From NCBI RefSeq assembly GCF_023715645.1, contig NZ_JAMBOP010000005.1:124001-188000 (forward strand): a stretch of 64,000 nucleotides of DNA. Reading direction: 5' to 3'. Made by a program: the position numbers and the translations under genes. Origin of the DNA: Bacillus cytotoxicus. GTDB lineage: Bacteria; Bacillota; Bacilli; Bacillales; Bacillaceae_G. The notes beneath the pieces are model-generated. The model searched no databases. It was not told the DNA's origin and saw nothing but the letters and a program-made list of their open reading frames with translations. Below, piece after piece: positions 51,847-62,812 of the stretch (positions are counted from its first letter, which is position 1; each line of letters starts with the position of its first letter).

Positions 51847-52033
51847 ATATATAAAACTATTTTGATTTTTCAACACACAAAATGCTACTATGCAGAATAC
51901 AATATGCTGGCTACTATAGCTTGCTCTTTTTGTTTCAAAATTGGCAGGTGGCAAAAGGGTCTGACCGCTCCTATGCGCGGCCAGAAGTTCTCGCCCGTGG
52001 GTTATGTTGTTTTTCAACTTGTATTTATATATT
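51847..52033 (-). repeat. Core repeat with A/T ends
   Basis: Starts GTATATATAAAACTATTTTG and ends TTGTATTTATATATTC. The core GGGTCTGACCGCTCCTATGC is in minus orientation. Confidence 0.7.
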
Positions 52034-52066
52034 CATTGTCTCTAGTGAAAAGGAAGTGTAAAGAAC

Positions 52067-52441
52067 ATGAGATGGGTTATATCACTTATCGTAAATAGTA
52101 TTGTGCTAATCGCTGTATCAGGTCTTCTTAAAATATTTGCACCAGGTGCATTTGAAATAGCGAACATACAAACAGCAGTAATTGCAAGCGTTATTTTGTC
52201 TCTTTTAAATGTATTTGTTAAGCCGTTATTAATTTTAATTACGCTACCAATTACTGTGTTAACATTTGGTTTCTTCTTAATCGTTATTAATGCGATTACG
52301 CTAGAAATTACTGATTCTTTGCTTGGTGATGCGTTTAATTTATCTGGATTTGGCGCAGCGATTATGGCGGCGATCTTTATTTCAATTTTAAATATGTTAA
52401 TTGAGAAAGTGATTATGGAACCGTTGTATGAGAAAAAATAA
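52067..52441 (+). CDS. yvlD: YvlD/phage-holin-family membrane protein
   Basis: 124-residue membrane protein with four segments (about 4-22, 34-53, 56-79, 92-112) of the YvlD family. The motif NVFVKPLLILITLPITVLTFG is characteristic. The family name refers to phage holins, but this gene is chromosomal and next to hprK, as in B. subtilis. The role is unknown, possibly in envelope stress. The ribosome site AAGGAAG lies about 10 bp before the ATG. Confidence 0.85.
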   Translation: MRWVISLIVNSIVLIAVSGLLKIFAPGAFEIANIQTAVIASVILSLLNVFVKPLLILITLPITVLTFGFFLIVINAITLEITDSLLGDAFNLSGFGAAIMAAIFISILNMLIEKVIMEPLYEKK

Positions 52442-52545
52442 TCGGACGGCAAAAAGCATCCGACAAAACGTAAAACATTTTGCGCACAGCGTGGAATGTT
52501 TTTTTTCTTTTTCAAAAGAAACCGTATTTCTTGTTTCAAGAAAAA

Positions 52546-52556
52546 AATGATACAAT
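52546..52556 (+). promoter_or_regulatory. Extended -10 before hprK
   Basis: ATGATACAAT carries the TGN-TACAAT extended -10; the -35 region (TTGTTT or TTTCTT) is weak. It lies 58 bp before the hprK start. Confidence 0.45.
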
Positions 52557-52613
52557 AGCGGGTAGAGTGGTAGTACGCTGCCTAGATACATTTCGCAACG
52601 TGGAGGTTTACAT

Positions 52614-53543
52614 ATGCCAAAAGTTCGAACGAAAGATTTAATTGAACATTTTCATTTAGAGTTAGTAAGTGGTGAGGAAGGAATTCACCGTCCGATTGAT
52701 ACGAGTGATTTATCACGCCCTGGAATTGAAATGGCGGGATTCTTCACATATTATCCAGCTGATCGTGTGCAGCTTCTTGGGAAAACAGAGCTTACTTTTT
52801 TTGATACATTAACAGAGGAACAAAAGAAAATGCGCATGGAAGCGCTTTGTACAGAAGAAACACCATGTATTATCGTAACGCGCGGTCAAGATGTACCAGA
52901 GGAGTTAATGAAAGCATCTCGTGAGACGGGCGTGCCGATATTGTGTTCACCGTTAAAAACGACACGTTTATCGAGTCGTTTGACGAACTATTTAGAAAGT
53001 AAATTAGCGCCAACAACAGCTATTCACGGTGTACTAGTTGATATTTACGGTGTTGGTGTAATGATTACAGGTCAAAGTGGTGTCGGAAAAAGCGAAACAG
53101 CACTTGAGCTTGTGAAGCGCGGACATCGTCTTGTTGCTGATGACAGTGTAGAAATTCGTCAAGAAGATGACGATACACTAGTCGGTAGTTCACCAGAGTT
53201 AATTGAGCATTTACTTGAAATTCGTGGACTTGGCATTATTAACGTAATGACGTTATTTGGTGCAGGTGCAGTGCGTAATCATAAACGTATTTCACTTGTG
53301 ATTAATCTTGAAATTTGGGACCAAAAGAAGAACTATGATCGCCTTGGCTTAGATGAAGAAAAAATGAAAATTATTGATACAGATATTACAAAGATTACTC
53401 TTCCAGTACGACCAGGTCGAAACTTAGCTGTTATCATTGAGGTAGCAGCGATGAACTTCCGTTTAAAACGTATGGGTGTCAATGCAGCACAACAATTTTC
53501 AGAGCGTCTTATGAGCGCAATTGAACTAGGAGATCAAAATTAA
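52614..53543 (+). CDS. hprK: HPr kinase/phosphorylase
   Basis: 309-residue bifunctional enzyme that phosphorylates HPr and Crh on Ser46 when fructose-1,6-bisphosphate is high, and removes the phosphate in starvation; it thereby drives CcpA carbon catabolite repression. The P-loop [11 protein letters not shown] lies at about 153-163 and the HprK signature [10 protein letters not shown] near 202-211. The ribosome site TGGAGG lies 7 bp before the ATG. It leads the hprK-lgt-ppaX group. Its substrate Crh is encoded at 62.4 kb. Confidence 0.96.
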   Translation: MPKVRTKDLIEHFHLELVSGEEGIHRPIDTSDLSRPGIEMAGFFTYYPADRVQLLGKTELTFFDTLTEEQKKMRMEALCTEETPCIIVTRGQDVPEELMKASRETGVPILCSPLKTTRLSSRLTNYLESKLAPTTAIHGVLVDIYGVGVMITGQSGVGKSETALELVKRGHRLVADDSVEIRQEDDDTLVGSSPELIEHLLEIRGLGIINVMTLFGAGAVRNHKRISLVINLEIWDQKKNYDRLGLDEEKMKIIDTDITKITLPVRPGRNLAVIIEVAAMNFRLKRMGVNAAQQFSERLMSAIELGDQN

Positions 53544-53589
53544 ATATAAGTGAAGCTTCCATTAGTGGAATAGAAAGGGAGTGGAGAAT

Positions 53590-54402
53590 ATGCTGTTAGG
53601 GTCTGTACCGCAGCTTGATCGCGTGGCCGTTCAACTTGGGCCGTTTCCAATCTATTGGTATGGTGTCATTATTGGTACGGCTGTGTTGCTTGGATTATTA
53701 CTTGCAACCCGCGAAGGAGAGCGTCTCGGTATTCCGAAAGATACGTTTATTGATTTGGTCCTATTTGCAGTGCCGATTGCAATCCTTTGTGCGCGTGCAT
53801 ACTATGTTATTTTCGAATGGGACTATTATTCCCAAAACCCAAGTCAAATTATTAACATTCGTCAAGGTGGTTTAGCGATTCATGGCGGATTAATTGGTGC
53901 GGTTCTTACCGGAATCGTATTTGCAAAAGTACGCGGTCTATCCTTTTGGAAGTTAGCGGATATTGCAGCGCCAAGTATTTTACTTGGACAAGCGATTGGC
54001 CGTTGGGGCAACTTTATGAACCAAGAAGCTCACGGCGGTGAGGTAACACGTCAATTTCTTGAAAATTTACATTTACCACAGTTTATTATAAATCAAATGT
54101 ATATTGATGGCGTGTATTACCATCCAACATTTTTATATGAATCACTGTGGAATTTTGCAGGGGTTATTTTACTCCTATTTCTGCGAAAAGCAAATTTACG
54201 CCGCGGGGAACTATTCTTTACGTATTTAACTTGGTACTCTATCGGTCGTTTCTTTGTCGAAGGATTGCGCACAGATAGCTTAATGCTTGGTCCGCTTCGC
54301 ATTGCGCAAGTTGTATCCATTGTCTTAATTCTCGTCTCTATCATTTTTGTTGTTGTGAGACGAAAAATGGGGTATGCGGATAAACGATATTTAGAAAAAT
54401 AA
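53590..54402 (+). CDS. lgt: Prolipoprotein diacylglyceryl transferase
   Basis: 270-residue membrane enzyme adding diacylglycerol to the lipobox cysteine of prelipoproteins, such as those of the cccB and DUF4362 genes here. About seven membrane segments. The motifs [22 protein letters not shown] and YESLWN are the conserved catalytic and lipid-contact regions. ATG at 53590 is 8 bp after AAAGGGAG; the in-frame GTG at 53581 overlaps that site. It follows hprK by 46 bp. Confidence 0.95.
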   Translation: MLLGSVPQLDRVAVQLGPFPIYWYGVIIGTAVLLGLLLATREGERLGIPKDTFIDLVLFAVPIAILCARAYYVIFEWDYYSQNPSQIINIRQGGLAIHGGLIGAVLTGIVFAKVRGLSFWKLADIAAPSILLGQAIGRWGNFMNQEAHGGEVTRQFLENLHLPQFIINQMYIDGVYYHPTFLYESLWNFAGVILLLFLRKANLRRGELFFTYLTWYSIGRFFVEGLRTDSLMLGPLRIAQVVSIVLILVSIIFVVVRRKMGYADKRYLEK

Positions 54403-54469
54403 TGATAGAACTTCAGAGATAATTCAGAAAAAAGTAGCGTCATACATGCGGCGCTGCTTCTTTTCATAT

Positions 54470-54594
54470 CCCGCTCTAACAAGCAGTAAGCGAAGAAGGG
54501 AATGCGAGAAGAGGAACTGCTTGTAAGAGCCCGATTGGTTTAACTAACCATTCGGAGGAAAAAGCACCTCCGAATGGAAGTTTCACTTTATTAC
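54470..54594. repeat. ATAAA-type repeat variant
   Basis: GCTCTAACAAGCAGTAAGC pairs with AACTGCTTGTAAGAGC, then GGAGGAAAAAGCACCTCC and GAATGGAAGTTTCACTTTAT, the family end. A partial copy of the left arm is at 44003-44021. Confidence 0.55.
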
Positions 54595-54618
54595 ACAACA
54601 ACTAGGGGCGTGGAAAAG

Positions 54619-55257
54619 ATGAACATCAATACAGTATTATTTGATTTGGATGGAACATTGATTAATACGAACGAACTTATTATTTCTTCATTTTTATATA
54701 CTTTAGACAAATACTATCCAAATCAGTACAAACGTGAAGATGTACTTCCATTTATTGGTCCATCATTGCATGATACATTCAGTAAAATTGACGAAAACCG
54801 AGTAGAGAAACTCATTCAATGTTACCGTGACTTCAATCATGAGCATCATGATGAGTTAGTAGAAGAGTATGAGACAGTGTATGAAACGGTGCAGGACTTG
54901 CGAAAGAAAGGTTATAAAGTTGGGATTGTGACAACGAAGGCGCGCAAAACTGTTGAAATGGGATTAGCGTTATCGAAATTAAAACAGTTTTTTAATGTTG
55001 TGGTGACAATTGATGATGTAGAACATGTGAAGCCACATCCAGAACCGATTCAAAAAGCGCTGCAATTATTAGAAGCAAAGCCGGAAGAAGCGTTAATGGT
55101 AGGAGATAATCATCACGATATTGTTGGCGGACAAAATGCTGGTGTGAAGACGGCAGCGGTTGCATGGACAATTAAAGGACGCAAATATTTAGAGTCTTAT
55201 AAACCGGATTATGTATTAGAAAAAATGAGTGACTTGTTAACGATCTTGTCTCGCTAA
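54619..55257 (+). CDS. ppaX: Pyrophosphatase PpaX
   Basis: 212-residue HAD-superfamily phosphatase that removes the pyrophosphate released when HprK/P dephosphorylates HPr. Motif I FDLDGTL (8-14, nucleophile Asp9), motif II near VGIVTTKAR, motif III KPHPEP and motif [11 protein letters not shown]. The ATG at 54619 has AGGGGCGTGG upstream. The longer frame from 54574 reads through the repeat. The same neighbourhood (hprK, lgt, ppaX) is conserved in Bacillus. Confidence 0.94.
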   Translation: MNINTVLFDLDGTLINTNELIISSFLYTLDKYYPNQYKREDVLPFIGPSLHDTFSKIDENRVEKLIQCYRDFNHEHHDELVEEYETVYETVQDLRKKGYKVGIVTTKARKTVEMGLALSKLKQFFNVVVTIDDVEHVKPHPEPIQKALQLLEAKPEEALMVGDNHHDIVGGQNAGVKTAAVAWTIKGRKYLESYKPDYVLEKMSDLLTILSR

Positions 55258-55261
55258 ACCG

Positions 55262-55510
55262 GCGACAAGCCCCTTTTTTAGGTGGTCGAGAGGATCTGGC
55301 CATGCATAGAAGCGGTCAGGGCCTTTTTCTGCCACGTGCAACGTTTTAGAACAAAGAAAAGTAGTAAGGTGTAGATCCATTTTTTTCTTCATGATAGTAA
55401 TCTATATGCTGGGAAATGAAAAAATTTTCCATAGGTAATAAGGGGCGTATTTTCGTTGGAATCATACTCCTAATCAAATTTCTAAATGAAATGTATGACT
55501 GAGTAGTTAC
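55262..55510 (+). repeat. MITE fragment lacking its left end
   Basis: Has the core (GCATAGAAGCGGTCAGGGCC) and the intact right end TGACTGAGTAGTTAC (55496-55510), but begins at CCCCTTTTTTAGG without the left inverted end. No duplication is seen. Confidence 0.75.
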
Positions 55511-55514
55511 TAAA

Positions 55515-55645
55515 TACAGATTGAAAAACCGACACCCCTCTTTTTTAGGTGGTAGAGAGGGACTGGCCATGCATAGGATCGGTCAGGGCCTTTTTTTGCC
55601 ACGTGCAACGATTTAAAACAAAGAAAAGCAGCGGCTTAGTAGGTT
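55515..55645 (+). repeat. Core repeat, partial, tandem with the previous one
   Basis: ACCCCTCTTTTTTAGGTGG, GCATAGGATCGGTCAGGGCC and GCCACGTGCAACG. With the preceding fragment it fills the gap between ppaX and yvoF. Confidence 0.7.
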
Positions 55646-55682
55646 GAGAAAAGTGATAAAGTGGAGCGCAAAAGGGGAGAGA

Positions 55683-56198
55683 ATGGTGCGACGGACAACA
55701 CGCTATCCTGTGTCAGGAGCAAATTCATTATGGAACGTATATAAGACTGTTTCATTATGGAAAGTGATGAAAAACTTCATTGTTATTCAAATTGCGCGCT
55801 ATACTCCGTTTTTACGGATGAAAAATTGGTTATACCGCACATTTTTGCGAATGCAAATTGGGGAGCGAACTTCTTTTGCTCTTATGGCTATGCCTGATAT
55901 TATGTTTCCAGAGAAAATTACGGTTGGGCGTAATTCGATTATTGGTTATAATACAACATTATTAGCTCATGAATATTTAATTGCAGAATATCGCCTTGGT
56001 GAAATTAGAATTGGAGACGAAGTTATGATTGGAGCAAATTCGACGATTTTACCGGGTGTTGTCATTGGAGACGGAGCGGTCGTTTCGGCGGGTACACTTG
56101 TTCATCGTGATGTACCGAGCGGTGCTTTCGTTGGTGGAAATCCGATGCGTGTTATTTATTCGAAAGAGGAAATGACAACAAGAAAAGGAAAATGTTAG
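55683..56198 (+). CDS. yvoF: Hexapeptide-repeat acyltransferase YvoF
   Basis: 171-residue left-handed beta-helix acyltransferase, with hexapeptide repeats seen from [17 protein letters not shown] to [20 protein letters not shown] and the end [12 protein letters not shown]. The acyl acceptor is unknown. ATG at 55683 follows AAAGGGGAG by 4-5 bp; the longer frame from 55644 starts in the repeat. The position after ppaX matches B. subtilis yvoF. Confidence 0.88.
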   Translation: MVRRTTRYPVSGANSLWNVYKTVSLWKVMKNFIVIQIARYTPFLRMKNWLYRTFLRMQIGERTSFALMAMPDIMFPEKITVGRNSIIGYNTTLLAHEYLIAEYRLGEIRIGDEVMIGANSTILPGVVIGDGAVVSAGTLVHRDVPSGAFVGGNPMRVIYSKEEMTTRKGKC

Positions 56199-56225
56199 GA
56201 TTGTGACATTTTCCTTTTCTTTTCG
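56182..56225 (+). terminator. yvoF terminator
   Basis: AAAAGGAAAATGT (56183-56195) pairs with ACATTTTCCTTTT around TAGGATTGTG. It overlaps the last codons of yvoF. Confidence 0.8.
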
Positions 56226-56320
56226 TGAATGAAAAGGAAATAATTGCGTATAATATACTGTTTTGTTTTTAGAAGAATCGTTTATACTTATAGATAGAAG
56301 AATGAAATAATGGAGGATTT

Positions 56321-57832
56321 ATGGGGAAAAATCAAGAAATTCATAAAGATAGCGGACAAGTAATTTCTTTTAATCAATTAGCCGACTTCTTTTACGATAA
56401 AGGAATGAAGGCTTATCGCGCTCATCATTTAGAAGATGCAATTAAATATTTTAAAAGAGCGGCACAAAGTCAGAAAGAGCCGTTTATTTTATGTCAATTA
56501 GCAACGGCATTATCAGAAGTGGGAGAGTATCACGAATCGAATCAAATTTTATTACAAATTGTTCGTACGGGTGAACAAATCGAAGAATGTTATTATTTTA
56601 TGGCAAATAATTATGCGTATCTTGGTCTATTCCAACAAGCAAAGAAGTATGCAGAGCGGTATTTAGAAATTGCGACGGATGAAGAATTTATTGCAGAGAC
56701 GATGGAACTTTTAGAGATTATTGAAGAAGAAGAAATGGATGCCCCGGAAATTGAGGATGAAGATGGACTAATTGTGATGCAGGAGCAAGCAAATCATTAT
56801 ATTCGTAATGGTGAATTAGAAGAGGCAATTGCAACGCTTGAAGGAGTAATAACGGAATATCCGGAATTTTGGTCGGCACATAATAATTTAGCAATTGCTC
56901 ATTTTCAGCTTGGGAATGTTGATCAAGCCTTGAAAATGACAGAGCTTATTTTAGAGAAGAATCCAGGAAATATTCATGCGTTATGTAATACGCTTATTTT
57001 TCTATATTCCATTGGGGAATATAAGCAAGTAGAAAAACTAGCAGAACAACTGGAGACAGTGTATCCGATGTCGTTTGAACATCGTGTGAAGTTAGGGACA
57101 ACATTTGCGACAATCGGTCGTTTTGAAAGTGCATATAAATGGTTAAAAGTTTTAAAGCGTCAAGGTTATGAAGGTGATGTTAGTTTTTATTATTGGTTTG
57201 CATATTCTGCTTACATGGTAAAAGATCAACAAACAGCAGAGAAAATGTGGACGCACGTCGTAGAGTTACATCCTGACAAAAAGGGAAAAGAGCCTTGGAA
57301 TGCTATAAATTTAGCAGATGAAGGTCAAAATATTTTATTTCGAGAACTGCAGCAATCATTCCAGCAAAGTGAAACGTTAGAAGAACAAATGCTAGCTTTA
57401 TATTTAATGAATGAGCTGACAACACCAGAGAAAATCGGCTTTTTCTTTGATGTGATGCAATCTCCTAAGCGTGTGCCAATCGTATCACAGCTTGCGCACT
57501 ATTTCTTTTTAATTAATAGTCATAAAAGTATTCCGCAAGAACTCCAGTCGTTTGAACAATGTGTTCGCATTGCTGATGCTTTATACAACTATACAAAAAA
57601 AGATGATGAGCTAATTGAAGAGTGTCTATATCTTTGGTTTTGTACATTTATACGCTTATACACGAGTGGAACGGCGTTTACAAATGTATATGGCTGGTCA
57701 GCGGCAGTTGAGTATATTGTAAGAGGCGAATGTCATGATAAGTTAACGCAGGCAGAACTAGGGAATATATATAATGTATCGGTAGCAACTGTACGAAAGT
57801 ATGTGCAAGGAGTAAGAAGTGTGCATGCGTAA
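56321..57832 (+). CDS. yvcD: Tetratricopeptide-repeat protein
   Basis: 503-residue cytosolic protein dominated by TPR helices (about 25-330; for instance AIKYFKRAAQSQKEPFILCQ, and SAHNNLAIAHFQLGNVDQAL). The last 40 residues, LTQAELGNIYNVSVATVRKY, look like a helix-turn-helix, so it may bind DNA or another protein. An acidic stretch EEEEMDAPEIEDED lies near residue 140. It sits before trxB as in B. subtilis. The role is unknown; TPR proteins usually scaffold complexes. The ribosome site GGAGG lies 5 bp before the ATG. Confidence 0.85.
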   Translation: MGKNQEIHKDSGQVISFNQLADFFYDKGMKAYRAHHLEDAIKYFKRAAQSQKEPFILCQLATALSEVGEYHESNQILLQIVRTGEQIEECYYFMANNYAYLGLFQQAKKYAERYLEIATDEEFIAETMELLEIIEEEEMDAPEIEDEDGLIVMQEQANHYIRNGELEEAIATLEGVITEYPEFWSAHNNLAIAHFQLGNVDQALKMTELILEKNPGNIHALCNTLIFLYSIGEYKQVEKLAEQLETVYPMSFEHRVKLGTTFATIGRFESAYKWLKVLKRQGYEGDVSFYYWFAYSAYMVKDQQTAEKMWTHVVELHPDKKGKEPWNAINLADEGQNILFRELQQSFQQSETLEEQMLALYLMNELTTPEKIGFFFDVMQSPKRVPIVSQLAHYFFLINSHKSIPQELQSFEQCVRIADALYNYTKKDDELIEECLYLWFCTFIRLYTSGTAFTNVYGWSAAVEYIVRGECHDKLTQAELGNIYNVSVATVRKYVQGVRSVHA

Positions 57833-57856
57833 AGTGAAGTTTGAGCAGGCAAATCA

Positions 57857-57886
57857 TTGGGAAAAAAACATTGCTGGCAGTATAAT
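57857..57886 (+). promoter_or_regulatory. trxB promoter
   Basis: TTGGGA (57857-57862), 18-bp spacer, TATAAT (57881-57886), 41 bp before the start. Confidence 0.55.
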
Positions 57887-57896
57887 GAGGGTATGA

Positions 57897-58868
<972 letters not shown>

Positions 58869-58875
58869 TGAACAA

Positions 58876-58917
58876 AAAAGAGAAGCTGCCTTTACTGAGG
58901 TAGCTTCTTCCATTTGC
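58876..58917 (+). terminator. trxB terminator
   Basis: AGAAGCTGCCT pairs with AGGTAGCTTCT around TTACTG, followed by TCC. A modest T run. Confidence 0.68.
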
Positions 58918-59018
58918 CGGAGATAAAAGGTTCCTTCGTTGTGACAAACTGTATTTGATAGTATAATAAAGGGAGTATATAATGGGGATTTCTCCGTTAG
59001 TAGCTGAGGTGAAGAAGT

Positions 59019-59477
59019 TTGCAAAGAGTGACAAACTGTGTGTTAATTAAGGATAATGAAGTTCTCCTATTACAAAAACCTCGTCGAAATTGGTGGGTTG
59101 CTCCAGGGGGAAAAATGGAGCGTGGGGAAACAGTAAGAGAATCGGTTGTTCGCGAATATCGCGAAGAAACGGGTATTTATTTGAAAAATCCAGCATTAAA
59201 AGGTGTCTTCACTTTCGTAATCCAAGAAGGAGATAAGGTTGTTTCCGAATGGATGATGTTTTCTTTCTTAGCGACAGACTTTGCAGGAGAAAATAAACTG
59301 CAAAGCGAAGAAGGGATAATGGGCTGGCATACATTTGATAAGATTGATGAGTTGCCAATGGCACCAGGAGATTATCATATTATTGAGTATTTAATTAAAG
59401 GAAATGGTATTATTTACGGTACATTTGTATATACACCAGACTTTGAACTACTTTCGTATCGGTTAGATCCGAGTTAA
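59019..59477 (+). CDS. yvcI: Nudix hydrolase (YvcI-like)
   Basis: 152-residue Nudix enzyme, likely acting on damaged nucleotides or other pyrophosphates. The Nudix box GKMERGETVRESVVREYREE then TGI is complete. It leads the cluster with rapZ, yvcK, whiA and crh, as in other Bacillus. The start is TTG at 59019 with GAGGTGA upstream. The substrate is unresolved. Confidence 0.9.
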   Translation: MQRVTNCVLIKDNEVLLLQKPRRNWWVAPGGKMERGETVRESVVREYREETGIYLKNPALKGVFTFVIQEGDKVVSEWMMFSFLATDFAGENKLQSEEGIMGWHTFDKIDELPMAPGDYHIIEYLIKGNGIIYGTFVYTPDFELLSYRLDPS

Positions 59478-59495
59478 GCGATGAGGAGGGATATA

Positions 59496-60377
59496 ATGGA
59501 CGCGCATAATGATATTAAAATGGTTATTATTACAGGAATGTCCGGAGCAGGAAAAACGGTTGCCCTGCAAAGCTTTGAGGATTTAGGATATTTTTGTGTG
59601 GATAATTTACCACCGATGTTGTTACCGAAGTTTGTTGAATTAATGGCAGACTCGAAAGGTAAGATGAATAAAGTAGCGCTCGGCATAGATTTACGCGGGC
59701 GAGAGTTTTTTGAGCATTTATGGGGAGCGCTTGACGATTTAACAGAACGTACATGGATTATTCCGCATATTTTATTTTTAGACGCAAAAGATAGTACACT
59801 TGTAACGCGTTATAAAGAAACAAGACGTTCACATCCACTTGCTCCAACGGGTCTTCCGCTAAAAGGAATAGAAGCAGAGCGTACACTATTAACAGATATG
59901 AAGGCGCGTGCGAATATTGTACTTGATACGTCGGAATTAAAGCCGAAAGAGCTAAGAGAAAAGATTATTCAGTTATTCTCAACAGAGGGTGAACAAGCGT
60001 TTCGTGTAAACGTCATGTCATTTGGATTTAAATATGGTATTCCAATTGATGCTGATTTAGTATTTGATGTTCGTTTTTTACCAAATCCATACTATATTCC
60101 ACATATGAAGCCATTAACAGGTCTTGACGAGGAAGTATCGTCATATGTGCTGAAATTTAATGAAACGCACAAATTTTTAGAGAAGTTAACAGACCTTATT
60201 TCCTTTATGCTTCCGCATTACAAGCGCGAAGGAAAAAGTCAGCTTGTTATTGCGATTGGATGTACAGGAGGGCAACATCGATCCGTTACACTTGCAGAAT
60301 ATTTAACGAAACATTTGAAGCAAGAGTATACAACTCATGTATCTCATCGTGATGTGGAGAAGAGGAAGGGACATTAA
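59496..60377 (+). CDS. rapZ: RapZ-family nucleotide-binding protein (YvcJ)
   Basis: 293-residue GTPase/RNA-binding adapter. N-terminal P-loop GMSGAGKT, and the family motif CTGGQHRSV near the C-terminus. In B. subtilis YvcJ affects competence; in E. coli RapZ controls glmS through a small RNA. The ATG at 59496 follows GGAGGG by 6 bp. It is cotranscribed with yvcI (18 bp) and yvcK (3 bp). Confidence 0.95.
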   Translation: MDAHNDIKMVIITGMSGAGKTVALQSFEDLGYFCVDNLPPMLLPKFVELMADSKGKMNKVALGIDLRGREFFEHLWGALDDLTERTWIIPHILFLDAKDSTLVTRYKETRRSHPLAPTGLPLKGIEAERTLLTDMKARANIVLDTSELKPKELREKIIQLFSTEGEQAFRVNVMSFGFKYGIPIDADLVFDVRFLPNPYYIPHMKPLTGLDEEVSSYVLKFNETHKFLEKLTDLISFMLPHYKREGKSQLVIAIGCTGGQHRSVTLAEYLTKHLKQEYTTHVSHRDVEKRKGH

Positions 60378-60380
60378 GAG

Positions 60381-61334
60381 ATGGGAAAAGAGGGGAAACC
60401 AAAAATCGTTATTATGGGAGGCGGAACGGGTCTATCCGTTTTGCTCCGCGGTTTAAAAACGTATCCTGTCGATATTACAGCGATTGTAACGGTTGCTGAT
60501 GATGGGGGAAGTTCTGGGAGGCTCCGTGATGAGTTGAAAATCCCACCTCCTGGAGACATTCGTAACGTACTTGTTGCGTTGTCTGATGTGGAGCCACTTG
60601 TGGAGGCATTATTTCAGCATCGCTTTACATCGGGAGAAGGATTAACAGGACATGCGCTTGGAAATTTATTGTTAGCTGGGATGACATCTATTACAGGTGA
60701 TTTCTTTCATGCCATTACGGAAACAAGTAAAGTGTTAAATGTGAGAGGACGTGTACTTCCAGCTGCCAATCAAAGTGTTGTTTTGCATGCGGAATTGGAA
60801 GATGGGCAAGTGGTAAGCGGGGAATCAAAAATTCCGTATTGCGGGAAAAAAATTAACCGTGTCTTTTTAACACCGGGGGAAGTGGAACCGCTTCATGAAA
60901 CATTAACGGAAATTCACAAAGCTGATTTACTTGTATTTGGACCAGGAAGTTTGTATACGAGCATTTTGCCGAATTTAATGGTGAAAAAAATTGGTGAGGC
61001 AGTACTTCAGGCAAAAGCAAAGAAAGCATATGTTTGTAATGTCATGACCCAAGCTGGTGAAACAATGGGATATACAGCGTTTGACCATGTGCAAGCACTG
61101 CATGATCATCTTGGAGAAGCGTTTATCGATACAGCAATCGTTAACGACGAACCAATTCCATTCCAATTATTGGGGCGTTACGCAAAAGAAATGTCGGAGC
61201 CAGTTGCGATTGATGAAGAGCGTTTTGCCGCACATAATATTAAGTTGATTAAAGGTTGTTTGGCAAAGTATGATGATAAAGTTGTGCGTCATGATACGAT
61301 AAAGCTAGCTTCGATTTTACATTCATTAATATAA
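60381..61334 (+). CDS. yvcK: Gluconeogenesis factor YvcK
   Basis: 317-residue CofD-like protein needed for growth on gluconeogenic carbon sources and normal cell shape. The motifs MGGGTGLSVLLRGLK (about 12-26), VADDGGSSGRLRDEL and GDIRNVLVALSD form the nucleotide-binding pocket, where UDP-sugars are bound in relatives. The ATG lies 3 bp after the rapZ stop. It is followed by whiA. Confidence 0.95.
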   Translation: MGKEGKPKIVIMGGGTGLSVLLRGLKTYPVDITAIVTVADDGGSSGRLRDELKIPPPGDIRNVLVALSDVEPLVEALFQHRFTSGEGLTGHALGNLLLAGMTSITGDFFHAITETSKVLNVRGRVLPAANQSVVLHAELEDGQVVSGESKIPYCGKKINRVFLTPGEVEPLHETLTEIHKADLLVFGPGSLYTSILPNLMVKKIGEAVLQAKAKKAYVCNVMTQAGETMGYTAFDHVQALHDHLGEAFIDTAIVNDEPIPFQLLGRYAKEMSEPVAIDEERFAAHNIKLIKGCLAKYDDKVVRHDTIKLASILHSLI

Positions 61335-61422
61335 CTTGTAAGCAATAAAGCGTTACTTCTCTTTGAGGTAACGCTACAAATACATTTAGGGTAGTAATGA
61401 TTATTAATAGGAGGTGAAACGG

Positions 61423-62373
61423 TTGTCCTTTGCATCAGAAACAAAGAAGGAGCTGACAAAGCTCGAAATGAAGGAATGCTGTGAGAAGTCAGAGTTGTCA
61501 GCATTACTTCGTATGAACGGTTCACTCTCCTTTTCAAACCGCCGTGTAATCATTGACATTCAAACGGAAAATGCAGCGATTGCGCGGAGAATTTATACAT
61601 TATTGAAAAAAGGATATAACGTGACAGTTGAACTACTTGTGCGTAAGAAAATGCGCTTAAAGAAAAATAACGTGTACATCGTTCGTTTAGTTGAAAAAGC
61701 ACGTGAAATTTTATCGGATTTGCACATTGTGCGAGAAGATTTTTCGTTTATTCGCGATATTTCACAAGAATTAATTGAGAAAAAGTGTTGTAAACGTTCG
61801 TACTTACGCGGTGCATTTTTAGCAGGTGGTTCTGTTAATAATCCAGAAACATCATCGTATCATTTAGAAGTTTTCTCGTTGTACAAGGAGCACAATGATG
61901 CGATATGTGAACTTATGAATGAGTTTGCGTTAAATAGTAAAACGTTAGAAAGGCGAAAAGGGTACATTACGTATTTAAAGGAAGCGGAAAAGATTACTGA
62001 GTTCTTAAATATTATTGGTGCTCATATCGCTCTTTTAAGGTTTGAAGATATTCGGATTGTGCGTGATATGCGTAATTCTGTGAATCGCCTTGTGAACTGT
62101 GAAACAGCAAACTTAAATAAAACGATTGGTGCAGCTTTAAGACAGATTGAAAACATTCGTTATATTGACGAGACTGTTGGACTTGATTTTTTACCAGATA
62201 AGTTACGTGAAATCGCAGAGCTGCGTATCAATTATCAAGATGTTACATTAAAAGAATTAGGGGAAATGGTATCTGGGGGGAACATTAGTAAATCGGGTAT
62301 CAATCATCGTTTGCGTAAAATCGATGACATAGCGGAGAAATTACGCGCTGGTGAAGCGGTTGTAAAAAAATAA
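61423..62373 (+). CDS. whiA: WhiA DNA-binding protein
   Basis: 316-residue regulator with a LAGLIDADG-like N-terminal domain and a C-terminal helix-turn-helix (about 250-310, [20 protein letters not shown]). In Bacillus WhiA affects cell division and chromosome segregation. The start is TTG at 61423 with AGGAGGTGA upstream; the length then equals B. subtilis WhiA. The GTG at 61414 overlaps the ribosome site. Confidence 0.95.
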   Translation: MSFASETKKELTKLEMKECCEKSELSALLRMNGSLSFSNRRVIIDIQTENAAIARRIYTLLKKGYNVTVELLVRKKMRLKKNNVYIVRLVEKAREILSDLHIVREDFSFIRDISQELIEKKCCKRSYLRGAFLAGGSVNNPETSSYHLEVFSLYKEHNDAICELMNEFALNSKTLERRKGYITYLKEAEKITEFLNIIGAHIALLRFEDIRIVRDMRNSVNRLVNCETANLNKTIGAALRQIENIRYIDETVGLDFLPDKLREIAELRINYQDVTLKELGEMVSGGNISKSGINHRLRKIDDIAEKLRAGEAVVKK

Positions 62374-62394
62374 AAGGCAAAGGGGAATGAAGCA

Positions 62395-62652
62395 GTGGTT
62401 CAAAAACGGGTAGAGGTGCTGTTGAAGACTGGATTACAAGCACGTCCGGCGGCGTTGTTTGTACAAGAAGCAAATCGTTTTCAAGCTGATATTTTTATGG
62501 AGAAAGACGGCAAAACGGTTAATGCTAAAAGTATTATGGGGATTATGAGCTTAGCTGTTGGATCTAAATGCGAAGTTACGATTACAACAGAAGGATCAGA
62601 TGAGACAGAAGCATTAGTAGCGCTTGTGGCTTATGTGCAAAAAGAACAATGA
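62395..62652 (+). CDS. crh: Catabolite repression HPr-like protein Crh
   Basis: 85-residue HPr paralog. The catalytic His15 of HPr is replaced by Gln15 (GLQARPAA), so it cannot enter PTS transport, while Ser46 (NAKSIMG) is present and is phosphorylated by HprK. P-Ser-Crh is a CcpA corepressor. The start is GTG at 62395 with AAAGGGGAA upstream. It follows whiA by 21 bp and precedes a terminator. Confidence 0.96.
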   Translation: MVQKRVEVLLKTGLQARPAALFVQEANRFQADIFMEKDGKTVNAKSIMGIMSLAVGSKCEVTITTEGSDETEALVALVAYVQKEQ

Positions 62653-62653
62653 A

Positions 62654-62686
62654 AGAGGCTATCGCGAATGTGCGATAGCTTTTTAT
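62654..62686 (+). terminator. crh terminator
   Basis: GCTATCGC (62658-62665) pairs with GCGATAGC (62672-62679), then TTTTTATT. Confidence 0.85.
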
Positions 62687-62713
62687 TGTGGTTGGGGCGC
62701 CCGTGGGCGGGCG

Positions 62714-62775
62714 ACTTTCCTGTCGAATGTGGTCGGAGTGTCTTTAAATTGTGCCGAACCGCCGATAAATGAAAA
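62714..62775. repeat. GCCGATAAA-type repeat fragment
   Basis: CCTGTCGAATGTGGTCGGAG, GTGTCTTTAAATTGTGCCGA and CCGCCGATAAATG are diverged members of the family at 7004 and 35978. Confidence 0.45.
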
Positions 62776-62808
62776 AGAGCTATCGGAAATGATAGCTCTT
62801 TTTTATAC
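62770..62808. terminator. Bidirectional terminator of clpP
   Basis: AAAAAGAGCTATC pairs with GATAGCTCTTTTTT around GGAAAT. U-runs on both strands. Confidence 0.85.
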
Positions 62809-62812
62809 GCGC

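Noticed and set aside
52067-52441. Prophage remnant, because the family is called phage holin
   Set aside because: YvlD is a chromosomal gene next to hprK in Bacillus, and no other phage gene is present.
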